Position numbers and translations under genes: made by a program. Source: Hormiphora californensis (taxonomy: Eukaryota > Ctenophora > Tentaculata > Cydippida > Pleurobrachiidae). From it: a stretch of 27,500 nt of DNA. The notes under the pieces were generated by a model that saw nothing but the letters and a program-made list of their open reading frames with translations, did no database searches and had not been told where the DNA came from. Shown here one piece after another: positions 1 through 9,690 of this stretch; within the stretch, counting starts at the first letter, position 1; every line of letters starts with the position of its first letter. Location: NCBI GenBank assembly GCA_020137815.1, contig CM035361.1, positions 2,278,042 to 2,305,541 of the forward strand. Direction: 5' to 3'.

Positions 1-8
1 TAACCAAT

Positions 9-50
9 TGCAGATAGCTAATCGCAGATAGCTAATCGCAGATAGCTAAT
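9..50. repeat. Short tandem repeat, ~14-bp unit
   Basis: About three copies of a gcagatagctaatc unit are followed, to about position 220, by scattered variants of atcgcgataactta and ctgcgattactat. I see no coding potential in 1-268; the stretch looks like degenerate tandem or palindromic repeat DNA inside an intron of the STIP1 gene. Confidence 0.6.
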
Positions 51-268
51 GATCGCGATAACTTAAACTAATCGCGATAACTTATAACGGATTCGTGATC
101 AGCTATCCGCGATTGGTTGTCTGCGATTACTATCATATTAGTTATTCGCAATTGATAACCGAGATTGGATATCTGCGATTATTATGAGGCTACCTACGAT
201 CGAAAAATCGCGTTTATTAAATTCAGCTAGTATTACAAAATGCATGTCATAGTATAACAAAATGCCTG

Positions 269-719
269 ATACTAGATCCAAAAACCAAACAAGTTTGGTG
301 GATAGCCGGGGCCGCAGAAATTAAAAAACGTGCGAAAGTTTTGATACATGAACTTTCGGGGCCTGGGGTGCTGTTAAATTCGCGTTTCCATGATAATCAG
401 CCGTTCTTTCAAAACACACTACTTATTATAATATTATTCTGTAAAACAGACTCTGAAACGACCCACTGTGCACACTGCACTATATGTGACATGTGTGGAT
501 CTGTATGTATGATAATGTGGAATAAAAAATAATGATAATTTGATCATTGCGATAGTTTTCCTGGCGTATAGTTTGAAAATGTTGCTGGTTATAATCATGG
601 AAACGCGAATTTAACAGCACCCCAGGCCCCGAAAGTTCATGTATCAAAACTTTCGCACGTTTTTTAATTTCTGCGGCCCCGGCTATCCACCAAACTTGTT
701 TGGTTTTTGGATCTAGTAT
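269..719. mobile_element. MITE-like inverted-repeat element (TA-type ends)
   Basis: The left arm (about 269-393) is an almost exact reverse complement of the right arm (about 596-719), leaving a ~200-bp unpaired middle. The ends read TA-CTAGATCC and GGATCTAG-TA, which fits a TA target duplication as in Tc1/mariner-type MITEs. No transposase is present. A 63-codon open frame starting at 341 lies across an arm and is judged spurious. Superfamily assignment rests only on the TA ends. Confidence 0.7.
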
Positions 720-850
720 GTTACCATATTTTATTTATTCGTTCTTGAAATAAATCATCAATCATCAATCCTCAAATATTCCCCTGGCCCTACTCATTAA
801 ATCAATTTATCAAGCCATTTCTTAGATCAAATACTTCAAAATTGACAACC

Positions 851-864
851 CCCCCCCCCCCCCC
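851..864 (+). repeat. Poly-C tract at a splice acceptor
   Basis: An uninterrupted C run (starting at about 849) followed by ttcttcag forms the pyrimidine tract of the acceptor of the STIP1 exon at 873. A similar run of C lies at 8584-8603 in another STIP1 intron. Confidence 0.8.
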
Positions 865-872
865 TTCTTCAG

Positions 873-1729
873 GAAAATACGCCGATGCTATCCCGTTCTA
901 CACAAATGCTATCAAGCGAAACCCACAAGACCATGTTCCCTACAGGTGAGAGAGAGAGAGAGAGAGAGAGAGAAATGAAGAGCGAGAGAGAGAGAGAGCA
1001 GATAATACGAGACACAGCATCATAAAATTTCCCCAAACTGTATTTCACCTCCCCACACACATGTGCCAATGTCACACTTTTCACCCTTAACTTCAACGTC
1101 GCGCGCGGTGTCCTAGAAATAGGGTCCATCGCGCGATCGTCTCTCTTCCCGGCTCCCCAACTGCTCACTTCTAGAACCTTCACTGCCCTGCCACTCCCTA
1201 CCAGATGCAGCTGGATCAGCCCTGATTTAGGTTTTCACCAAACCGAGAAGGGTGACAATCATCTTGGTCTTCCGATTAGAATTGTTGAGATTTTGAATCA
1301 TTTATCTGTTATCATACTCCCCCGGCCCACACACTGACGCGCAGAGCTGCCCCACCCTTCTCTCTGTTAACGTCATAACTTTCCGACTCATTATCCGCCT
1401 CTTACATATTACATCGAAGTGGGGGTCATACTTAAATGGTCATCTGCTATGTGATTTTATCGTGTTTCTGCAAAGTGCAAACAGTCTTATGTAGATTTTT
1501 TTTATCACTTGCCCTCTCTCAAATCCGTGTGTTTTGTGTTTATGTTTTCTTGCTTTCATGTCTTCATTTTTGTTTCATCTCTTCACCCCCCCCTTTTTCC
1601 CTTCTCACACTCAGTATCACTTCTTATCTTTTTGTACCCCCCACTGTCGAGCTACATTTTGGTCTAATATCTTATCTTTTCGTACCCACCCATTCTTAGA
1701 TTGTGTTTAACACTCGCTTTGCTTCTTAG

Positions 1730-1809
<80 letters not shown>

Positions 1810-2163
1810 GTTTTGTCAGTGCAGCCAATCAAATTGCTGCATTTATGGTCACTTTCACTTTCACTTTCACTATGATCAGCCAATTGGGTGCCAGCATTCT
1901 AAGTCACGTGAGCACCTCCCGATCCCAATCTCGTTCATTTATCACTTGCCCTCTCTCAAATCCGTGTGTTTTGTGTTTATGTTTTCTTGCTTTCGTGTCT
2001 TCATTTTTGTTTCATCTCTTCACCCCCCCCCTTTTTCCCTTCTCACACTCAGTATCACTTCTTTTTGTACCCCCCCACTGTCGAGCTACATTTTGGTCTA
2101 ATATCTTATCTTTTCGTACCCACCCATTCTTAGATTGTGTTTAACACTCGCTTTGCTTCTTAG

Positions 2164-2239
<76 letters not shown>

Positions 2240-5200
2240 GTTTTGTCAGTGCAGCCAATCAAATTGCTGCATTTATGGTCACTTTCACTTTCACTTTCAC
2301 TATGATCAGCCAATTGGGTGCCAGCATTCTAAGTCACGTGAGCACCTCCCGATCCCAATCTCGTTCATTTATCACTTGCCCTCTCTCAAATCCGTGTGTT
2401 TTGTGTTTATGTTTTCTTGCTTTCGTGTCTTCATTTTTGTTTCATCTCTTCACCCCCCCCCCCCTTTTTCCCTTCTCACACTCAGTATCACTTCTTATCT
2501 TTTTGTACCCCCCACTGTCGAGCTACATTTTGGTCTAATATTACCCACCGCCCCACCCCCACCCGCCCTCCCCCACCCACCTCTCCCAATATAGCGGGCA
2601 TTCATATACTGCATACTACAGAGACAATCCTTGTGTTTTGGTGCACTAAGTCGCTTATCGCGTGTAACAATTAACAAATGTTCTTAGCTTTCCCGCCCGA
2701 CTTGTCTTCTAGAACATTCTAGTGGTGCTACATTCTGTCCAACCCCTTTTTGTGTTTGATCGTTCTCGTTTATCTTTTATATATCTCTGCTGGAAACATA
2801 CCTCTCAGTCTCATCTCATCACCAACAACATCACGGTACCAATCACCCATCAAAATGCTGTAAGTTTGTCAGTCCGTAATGTTTGTTGTTTTTAAAATTA
2901 GATACATCTAGAAAGCCCTGGTCCAATTTAATTCATGAACCTTCCACTCACCAATACTCGCTCATTCGTTTCTAGTTTCAAGATGATCACAATCAATTCA
3001 CTGATTCACTGTTATCATTCCAAATCCGTTCATTCATAATTTGTTAAAGTTTTTATATTTCCATTCATTGCATACCTTATTATTATTATTGATACGAAAT
3101 CACCAGAGTCATATTAGATCAAATGATCTTGTGCTACAGTTACCCCAAGAAAATTTATTGGTATTTTTCCATTGTTTCTTGCTTAAATTATTTTAGAATT
3201 CGGACTGAAAAAATAAGAATTTTCATCTACACCACCATTATTATATCTAGCTTGCGAATGAGCCCTAGTATAGCTAAAGTTACTGAGAAGAATTAAGTTT
3301 TACGATCTAGAAGTATGATTTCATATTCTTTCACCAATGACAGACCCCCGACAGACAGAAGACGATCTGGTGGTGATTCCGAAAGGATGATCCGGCACTA
3401 TGCTGTCTCGCCTGTTCGGCGAGACTTGGCTGTGTGACTGTTTACAGTCCCAGATGAGTGGTCCAAACCAAACCAAACCAAACAGTCTTATGTAAGGGGA
3501 ACTCTAACTGAATGGCATCCCATTAATGGGATCCCATCAACAGTAAAACTCTAACTGATAATGGACCACAGTGATGGTTCTTTCTCTGTATTCTCTCTGT
3601 AGGCAGTACATTGGGCATGCCCGGGCGCGGGGGCGCACACAGAGAGAATACAGAGAAAGAACCATCACTGTGGTCCATTATCAGTTAGAGTTTTACTGTT
3701 GATGGGATCCCATTAATGGGATGCCATTCAGTTAGAGTTTCCCCTAATGGGCGAACTTGAAAACTATAAATGCAGAACATCATCAACAGCTAAAGTTAAC
3801 ACCAGCTTTCTGTTGTAAAATCTTTATCTGCGAGGAATAATACCCGCTTTCAGACACACACACACACTCAGTCTCTAAATGTACATTCTGCTGCAGCAGT
3901 TTCAGATAAACTGAGTAGCAAGGACTGGTTGCTGTAACTAGACAATTGAACTGCAGTACTGTTAATTAACAACGTCACTGACATTTAATATTTTCCATCA
4001 CGTTAACCAACATGACACGAACATGGCTAGAAAATGGTGTAACTGTGATTTACCTCTCGTCACCTTTCCTACCCTCCTCTCTTGCCTTGCTCAACCCTTT
4101 CACCGCACCCTGTAAAGGAGGGTTAGAACATAACAACTCTTCACTGAGCCTCCCCTGCAGCTACAGTATTGTCCCTGCCCCAGCACTTGGAGAGAAACTC
4201 CGCCGCGCTCTTGTAGATGGAACTGTAGAAGATGGGGTTGAGAAGGCTGTTGCTAGGCAACACAACCAAACTAAACAACTCCTGAATAATCCCCGGTGGA
4301 GCGGCAGGGTTCACCCAGGTGTAGTAGATCAGGGTGAGAAGATAGGACATCCATGCTATTAGCTGACTGCCAATCAACAAAGACAACTTCATGGCTAACT
4401 TCCGGACGTTATCGCTGGAATTCTGTGCTGCCCCCGCTCTCGAACTAGTCACGTGACTAGCCACTAGGATAGCAAGGTAGGAAACACAAAGGAGGGACAT
4501 GAGACATGTGATGGCGATACCGTATCCAATCTTGTAGGAGAGATAGGAAGGCTGGTTCTTGAAGATATTCGCAACGCAGAGAGGACTGCTACCATAGTAA
4601 CCGATGGGGACATAATCGAAAATGGAAGGGTTGGATGTGATATTACGGAGGTCCTCCAGGACAGATTCCATTCCCTGTTCCCCGGGTGTGCTGTTGTATA
4701 TCAGTGAATGCATCCGCTCCAGATGAACCTGATGGAACTGCGACAGAAACGGATTATCAGGAGCCTTGGTTAGGATTATATTGGTACGGAAGAACTCTTT
4801 GAGTTGCCAGATGGGTATCACAGGAATCAAGGCATGGGTGAGGTTTAGAAGACCAATAATGGTGGTTCCAATCCAGATAACTCTAACCGGTATCTCTTCC
4901 ACAATGTTGAGACACTTCAGGAATCTCACGACACTCATTGTAGTGATAAGGAGAAATGAACCGTGGGTGGAGACGGAGAATAGGCAGCCAAGCGTGATGC
5001 ACATGTAACTGGACCTCCACGTACCATCTTGTTGACAATAATCACCTTGGACCCTCAGTACAATGGCTGCACCCACTAGTAGGACAAGATACAGCCCCAT
5101 TAGGCAATCATAAGCTGCTATCTGCATCCGGAACGCCCGATCAATTCTACCATTCTTAGTCTCCGTAGACTCCATGTATGTGTTGTAGCCAATCTTCACA

Positions 5201-8200
5201 TTTAGTAGTACTATTGAGAGTCCCCCGACCAGTGCTAGTCCAGTAAGGATGTTGTTCCTAATCAGGAACTCGCTACTGCTCAGAATCCCAATGTCACACC
5301 CTGTACACTCGTCCCTGCCGTTATCACAGTTGGGAGTACCATCACAAACCTCCTCCTCACTCACCCAGGCTATCTCCCCATCGACCGTGCTGCAGTAGAA
5401 CCGACCCGGACAAAACTTTTCATCGTGACCATTGTCACAGTCAGGTTTGCCGTCACAGATGTAGCCCAGATTGTCAATTACATTATCTAGTATCTGGCTA
5501 TCTGGGTGGCAGAAGAAGATCGTGTATGACCCAAAACCTTGGTTTAAAACAACCTTGAGACGATCACAGAGTCTCTCTGCCCAGGGAATGTCCCCCGTTA
5601 ATTCTTCCTCTAAGATATCATAGCAGTGAGACTGGACGGGGTATCTTTCTATATAATTCACCATGCTCTCCTCATGTTTCTGCAACTCCATTCCGACCGT
5701 TTGGATGGGCTGAACCGCGGTACAGTTCTCCTTTGTAGCATTGAAACCCTCACATCCCAACAAACCCAGCTCAAACTGGGCGGAACACGCATGTCTAACA
5801 GACAGACAAGTACTAAATGATTTGTCCGAGAGACATGTGATCTCAATGCTCCCAGTGGTACTACAGAGACATTCATCCATCCCTCCCTCACAGTTAGGCA
5901 CCCCATCACATACTTGGATAAAGGGGATGCAGCCCCTCCCGGGACAGTAGAACAACGGTTCTTCACCCATACAACCACACTCGTCAGACAGACATGCACT
6001 CACTCCCGAGCATTCCACCTTCGCACCCTCCATTTGTCTGATAGAACAGGTTAGGTCTTCAACCACGGAGGTGTTACGTAGGAAGGATAGATTCACTTTA
6101 TTCAAGTTAAAACTTTCTTTGTTTGACAGAATTTCTGTAATCAGTCCCACCATATCTAGTACCATGTTGCATGTAAAGACATCAATTTCGGTTCCCCACC
6201 CTTGAAACCTCCTTACTGCCCAACTTTTATCGTTGTTCCGATACTTGAACTGGTCCCAGGCGGATGTTTGACATAAATCCATGTCTCCTTTTGAATCACC
6301 GTCATCAGGGTAGATCATGTATGCAGCCAGCACTTCGACATCATGATCACATTCAGCCGATAGAATGGCCAGAGCGAGTAGTATCAGGACCATCATGTCC
6401 GGGGACAAACTATTTGTTGGGAGACACTAAAAATAAATGATATCAGTGCCGCTGCGAAACTATATTAATTTTATTTATAGGGGGCTGAGACATCAGACAA
6501 AAGAACAACAACAAAGAGATAATTTGAGACGATCATTCGCGATAACTTTTTATCGTGCTTTATCTTCTTAAAAGATAGCGACAGCAAGAATTAATAAAAC
6601 ATTTTCGAAGCGATTCTGCTGCTGCTAATCTTCGAACGCAGTGCGTCAAAAACAAAGAACCATACGGTACCAGGGTAGATTCCTTTGTTTGTTTAATAAT
6701 GCACAACACAGAGCCTTTCTAGACGAGACAAAATCTCGTATGAGGCTCCTATAGTAGGCTCTTATAGGAGGCTCCTATAGTAGGTAGCAAGACCACTCTA
6801 AACGAGTAACTGGCTACTATAGGAGCCTCCTATAGGAGCCTCATACGAGGCTCGTCTAGAGATGATTTGGACCGTCGTATGAGGCTCCTATAGTAGCTAT
6901 TGCACGTGATCGTTGTCACGTGTGAACGAAATATTATACCTGGGTAAATAATGGGTCGTGTAACAGGGGGTGTGAATGTAAGGCTTCCACAACGTCCCCG
7001 TTTCATATTTCGTTCACACGTGACAACGATCACGTGCAAAAGCTACTATAGGAGCCTCATAGGAGGGTCCAAATCATCTCTAGACGAGCCTCGTATGAGG
7101 CTCCTATAGTAGGCTGTAATGGTTCAAACTCTAACAGGCTGTTAGAGTAGAAATGAAGCTCTAGACGAGTATCCACCTACTATAGGAGGCTACTATAGGA
7201 GCCTCCTATAGTAGCCTCATACGAGATTTTGTCTCGTCTAGAGAGGCTCACATACGTCAGGCGAGATAACTCTTTGAGTCTCTCAAGTACAAATTATACC
7301 AAAAACTTCAACCCCTCCCTCTCTCTCTCCAAGAAAATTATGAAAATTAATATTTAAATACTATCCCCATATGACATCTTCTTAGTAATTCACCCTTAAT
7401 TAATTAACGGCCCTCACTTGTGGTGCTGATATCACTGACTAAGTGATTGGACCCCGCGCTTAGGGTTCCCAACAGGGGTTCATGCCCATGGCAACCGCTC
7501 TTATCAAATCAAATCTCCTCATTAACCGCTCTTATCAAATCAAATATCCTCAGTAACCGGGCAGCGTGCTACACCAAGTTGATGGAGTTCGGTTTGGCCA
7601 TGGAGGACTGCAACAAGTGTATTGAGTTGAACCCAACATTTATCAAGGGGTACCTTCGAAAAGCTGCCCTTCTGAAGATCGATAAACCTACCGTAAGATA
7701 GATTTTTCTTTTCTCGCACTCTCTCTCTCTCTCTTTTTCTCTCTCTCTCTCTCTCTCTCCCTCTCTCTCTCTCTCTCCACCCACCCTCTCTCTAGGAAGC
7801 CAAGTCAGTGTACGAGAAGGCTCTCGAGCTGGACCCAAACAACATGGAGGCAAAACAAGGATACCAGCACTGTGTCAACCAGATGAGGAACCTCAGTCCC
7901 GAAGAGAGGTATGTAGATTTAGGGGGGGGGACTGGGGAGAGGTACATGTAGATTTAGACGGGGGACTGGGGAGAGGTACGTAGATTAAGGCGGGGGACTT
8001 GGGAGAGGTAAGTAGATTTAGGCGGGGGACTGGGGAGAGGTACATGTAGATTTAGACGGGGGACTGGGGAGAGGTACGTAGATTTAGGCGGGGGACTTGA
8101 GGAGAGGTACGTACTACGTAGATAGCTGTCTGACGCCCCGTTTTGATTCTGAAAATGATAGTGCGCTTAGATCGGGTCGGCGCCGCCAGAAAGGTAGATA

Positions 8201-8983
8201 GTAGTTTGAAATAGCCCCTCCGAGACAGAGAGCAAGGGCTCCCGCACCATGCACGGGAGAGGAAAGAGTATGGGGTAGGTAAGATAGCTACATATAGGGG
8301 TGGGGAACTGGGGAGAGATTCTAGAAGACGTATATTACATATGCATGGGGAGGGGTAGAATGATGTAAAGCGAGAATGAGGGCGAGGTGCGAGGAGATGG
8401 GGGCTCGTGCTACCAAACTTGGTCAAATCCTACCAAACTTTGTTGTGGCATGACTGCTTTCTGAGCATTGGCCTGACCATATTCTCATTTTTTTCAAAGA
8501 ACGTGCTAGAACCGCGGTCAGAGCATTGGCCTGACAGGGCAGATGTAAATCAATCCAGAAATTGAGATAAAGCCCAACCGATCACCCCCCCCCCCCCCCC
8601 GGCCCCCGATTACCACTCTGTTATTGTTTTCAGGGCAAAGAGCGCAATGAAAGACCCAGAGATTCAGAGAATTCTTCAGGATCCTGCCATGCAGATCATC
8701 TTGGAACAAATGCAGAAGGATCCTACCGCTGCTCAGGAGTAAGTATCTTGTTTTATGAAGGAGTAACTTTTGCGAAGTCGTTCGTTCAGCAACAGTGCTC
8801 CTTCATAAAATAGTGAGGCATATTTTATGTGCCCATCAACATTCAATGTTTAATTTCTTTTGATTCCGTTTATCCCCACCAGTTTTTAACGTCCCTCTTC
8901 CTTCTGTCAGGCACCTAAAGAACCCTCAAGTGGCGGAAAAGTTCCAGAAACTTGTGCAAAGTGGAATCGTCAGCATTAGATAA
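873..8983 (+). CDS. STIP1: STIP1/HOP co-chaperone, C-terminal part (five exons; 5' end outside window)
   Basis: HOP/STIP1 links Hsp70 and Hsp90 in the cytosol through TPR domains. Exons read here are 873-945, 7554-7692, 7796-7908, 8634-8738 and 8911-8983 (TAA stop). All junctions are GT-AG and keep phase (2, 0, 2, 2). The product matches the family in order: the TPR2B helix with [17 protein letters not shown], then [10 protein letters not shown], then [12 protein letters not shown], then [11 protein letters not shown], then the DP2 region with [15 protein letters not shown], and the ending VSIR as in animal HOP. The DP1, TPR1 and TPR2A regions must lie upstream of base 1. The first intron here (946-7553, ~6.6 kb) carries an antisense receptor gene; the next introns are 103, 725 and 172 bp. 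Recognition of the family is strong; exon edges are by eye. Confidence 0.93.
946..998 (+). repeat. (GA)n microsatellite
   Basis: It starts directly at the splice donor of the STIP1 exon ending at 945 (gtgagagaga...), so the donor itself merges into the repeat. It is interrupted once by aaatgaagagc. Confidence 0.85.
1501..2560 (+). repeat. Three tandem copies of a ~430-bp unit carrying (CT)n
   Basis: Copies begin at about 1501, 1938 and 2368, so the period is 437 then 430 bp. The first copy lacks the unit's 5' part and the third stops after ggtctaata at about 2560. Each unit holds an actttcactttcactttcac motif, the segment from ttatcacttgccc to ctacattttggtc, and a long CT tract (about 1731-1800 and 2166-2233). 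Open frames in this block follow the repeat and have no protein-like character. It lies in the large STIP1 intron. Confidence 0.85.
2700..3340. other. Intronic stretch without a recognised gene
   Basis: A TATA-like tatatatctc near 2776-2785 is followed about 70 bp later by an ATG at 2855 that runs straight into gtaagt. This looks like a first exon, but no phase-compatible second exon was found downstream, so no gene is called. The rest is AT-rich. Confidence 0.4.
3340..3484 (+). ncRNA. Possible SINE or small structured RNA with an (AAACC)n tail
   Basis: A GC-richer segment contains a perfect 8-bp stem with a 5-base loop (GTCTCGCC 3405-3412 with GGCGAGAC 3418-3425) and a second small hairpin (GACTG 3436-3440 with CAGTC 3445-3449). 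It ends in a simple aaccaaaccaaacc tail at 3464-3484. A structured head plus a simple-repeat tail is the layout of a SINE. No clear RNA polymerase III A and B boxes were recognised, and it matches no snRNA or tRNA that I know. Confidence 0.35.
3493..3746. mobile_element. MITE-like palindrome, ~250 bp
   Basis: The arms 3495-3600 and 3639-3744 are nearly perfect reverse complements, separated by a ~38-bp GC-rich loop (gggcatgcccgggcgcggggg). Ends are TA-AGGGGAACT and AGTTTCCCC-TA. There is no coding sequence. It lies in the large STIP1 intron. Confidence 0.8.
4083..4137. repeat. Dispersed repeat, copy 1
   Basis: This segment, from gccttgctcaaccctt to aaaggagggttagaacataacaa, reappears with changes at about 26090-26151. 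The last 20 bases are identical. It sits immediately beyond the stop codon of the nested receptor gene. Confidence 0.65.
4141..6396 (-). CDS. LDL-receptor class A domain GPCR (rhodopsin-like, RXFP/LGR-related 7TM), intronless
   Basis: A 751-residue predicted cell-surface receptor. ATG at 6396 is preferred because it gives a signal peptide ([16 protein letters not shown]); the frame stays open slightly further upstream only from a non-ATG codon. The ectodomain has LDLa modules with the calcium-box pattern: [14 protein letters not shown] near residues 163-176, [16 protein letters not shown] near 314-329 and [14 protein letters not shown] near 351-364. Seven hydrophobic segments follow, at about 383-404, 424-447, 468-492, 505-528, 621-646, 668-692 and 703-726. 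TM7 ends in NSLLNPIFY (NPxxY type); the DRY position reads VVRF. TM2 DCLMGLYL and the YYGSSPLC before TM5 resemble LGR/RXFP receptors, but I see no leucine-rich repeats. The extracellular loop before TM5 is long (~90 residues, N-glycosylation sites at 568 and 585). It lies antisense within a STIP1 intron. Ligand unknown. Confidence 0.9.
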   Translation of the reverse strand: MMVLILLALAILSAECDHDVEVLAAYMIYPDDGDSKGDMDLCQTSAWDQFKYRNNDKSWAVRRFQGWGTEIDVFTCNMVLDMVGLITEILSNKESFNLNKVNLSFLRNTSVVEDLTCSIRQMEGAKVECSGVSACLSDECGCMGEEPLFYCPGRGCIPFIQVCDGVPNCEGGMDECLCSTTGSIEITCLSDKSFSTCLSVRHACSAQFELGLLGCEGFNATKENCTAVQPIQTVGMELQKHEESMVNYIERYPVQSHCYDILEEELTGDIPWAERLCDRLKVVLNQGFGSYTIFFCHPDSQILDNVIDNLGYICDGKPDCDNGHDEKFCPGRFYCSTVDGEIAWVSEEEVCDGTPNCDNGRDECTGCDIGILSSSEFLIRNNILTGLALVGGLSIVLLNVKIGYNTYMESTETKNGRIDRAFRMQIAAYDCLMGLYLVLLVGAAIVLRVQGDYCQQDGTWRSSYMCITLGCLFSVSTHGSFLLITTMSVVRFLKCLNIVEEIPVRVIWIGTTIIGLLNLTHALIPVIPIWQLKEFFRTNIILTKAPDNPFLSQFHQVHLERMHSLIYNSTPGEQGMESVLEDLRNITSNPSIFDYVPIGYYGSSPLCVANIFKNQPSYLSYKIGYGIAITCLMSLLCVSYLAILVASHVTSSRAGAAQNSSDNVRKLAMKLSLLIGSQLIAWMSYLLTLIYYTWVNPAAPPGIIQELFSLVVLPSNSLLNPIFYSSIYKSAAEFLSKCWGRDNTVAAGEAQ
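6711..7249. mobile_element. Complex foldback element built from a ctcctatagtag motif
   Basis: The outer ends gagcctttctagacgag (from 6711) and ctcgtctagagaggctc (to 7249) are inverted. Inside are many direct and inverted copies of gaggctcctatagtag and an internal palindrome, 6898-6937 against about 7005-7040, containing cacgtgatcgttgtcacgtg. No open frame looks like a protein. It occupies most of the gap between the receptor gene and the next STIP1 exon. Confidence 0.75.
7494..7556 (+). repeat. 31-bp tandem duplication at a splice acceptor
   Basis: Two copies of aaccgctcttatcaaatcaa(a)t.tcctca.t lie directly before the STIP1 exon at 7554. Only the second copy ends in cag and supplies the acceptor; the first reads cat. 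Confidence 0.8.
7713..7795 (+). repeat. (CT)n tract filling a short intron
   Basis: Almost all of the 103-bp intron 7693-7795 is CT repeat, which also serves as the pyrimidine tract for the acceptor at 7795. Confidence 0.85.
7909..8106 (+). repeat. Minisatellite of six 32-34-bp units starting at a splice donor
   Basis: Each unit runs from gta(t/c/a)..gtagatttagg to ggggactggggagag. The first unit begins exactly at the donor of the STIP1 exon ending at 7908, so every unit boundary recreates gagag-gta. Confidence 0.85.
8461..8535 (+). repeat. ~76-bp dispersed repeat, copy 1
   Basis: It is bounded by two direct copies of gagcattggcctgac. The same element lies inverted at 10696-10772. It sits in the STIP1 intron 7909-8633. 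Confidence 0.7.
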
Positions 8984-9690
8984 AAAGACACTGCGTGTTT
9001 TAACAAAGTTGGGATACACACACACACAAAAGGGACATTTTCAATTTTCGCGTTTTTTGTCGAAATATATCCTTGATGAGTGTTGACACCTTTTTGAAAA
9101 TATAGAGAACTGTAATTCATACCCATGATATATATGTGGGATGTGGGATGGAGTTGATCTGGATTAATTAGCGTTATATTACACAAGCTGTCACGTGTGG
9201 TTCTTTTAATTTGGAACGAAGTGACTCAAGTGGTGTATGTTTTTGTTCTATTTATTTTCTTATAACGTTAAAAAATGAATGTGTTTTCGGATTGTTATAA
9301 ATGGCAGGATAAAACAACTTCCTAGTTCTCTTAATCTACTTGACTTCTATCGAGAGATCAAGAGAACTCGAACAACTTTGACCTCTATCCAGAGATCCTG
9401 TCAGGCGAATGCTCTAGCAGCAAACTGCAGAGATTTGATCTGGTGTTCAAAAAGTTAAAGAATTTAAGTTGTTATATTCTGCTGGAAAAGTAAGGAAGGC
9501 TGAGCCGAACTGCCCAAATGTGGTATGAGGCAGGCTGCGTGGGGACTGGGGAACGGTTGATATAGCTCCGTGCAAGGACTATCTTCGCTGCACATTATAG
9601 CTCACCCGACCTTGATTCACTCGCTGACTTGAGTCCCCTGGTCCAAATTCTTCGTTCGGAAAAAGTTCCCAAACCAAGAGCCTAGCTCAT
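8984..9690 (+). other. STIP1 3' untranslated and downstream region
   Basis: AT-rich sequence follows the STIP1 stop codon. I see no AATAAA signal close to the stop. A small imperfect direct repeat (gacttctatcgagagatc / gacctctatccagagatc) occurs at about 9344-9396. No gene is recognised. Confidence 0.4.

Noticed and set aside
2855-2865. ATGCT followed by gtaagt, resembling a first exon
   Set aside because: It lies inside the STIP1 intron and no phase-compatible second exon was found on the + strand.
4012-4362. 116-codon + strand open frame
   Set aside because: Overlaps the 3' end of the receptor gene on the other strand and a dispersed repeat; no family features.
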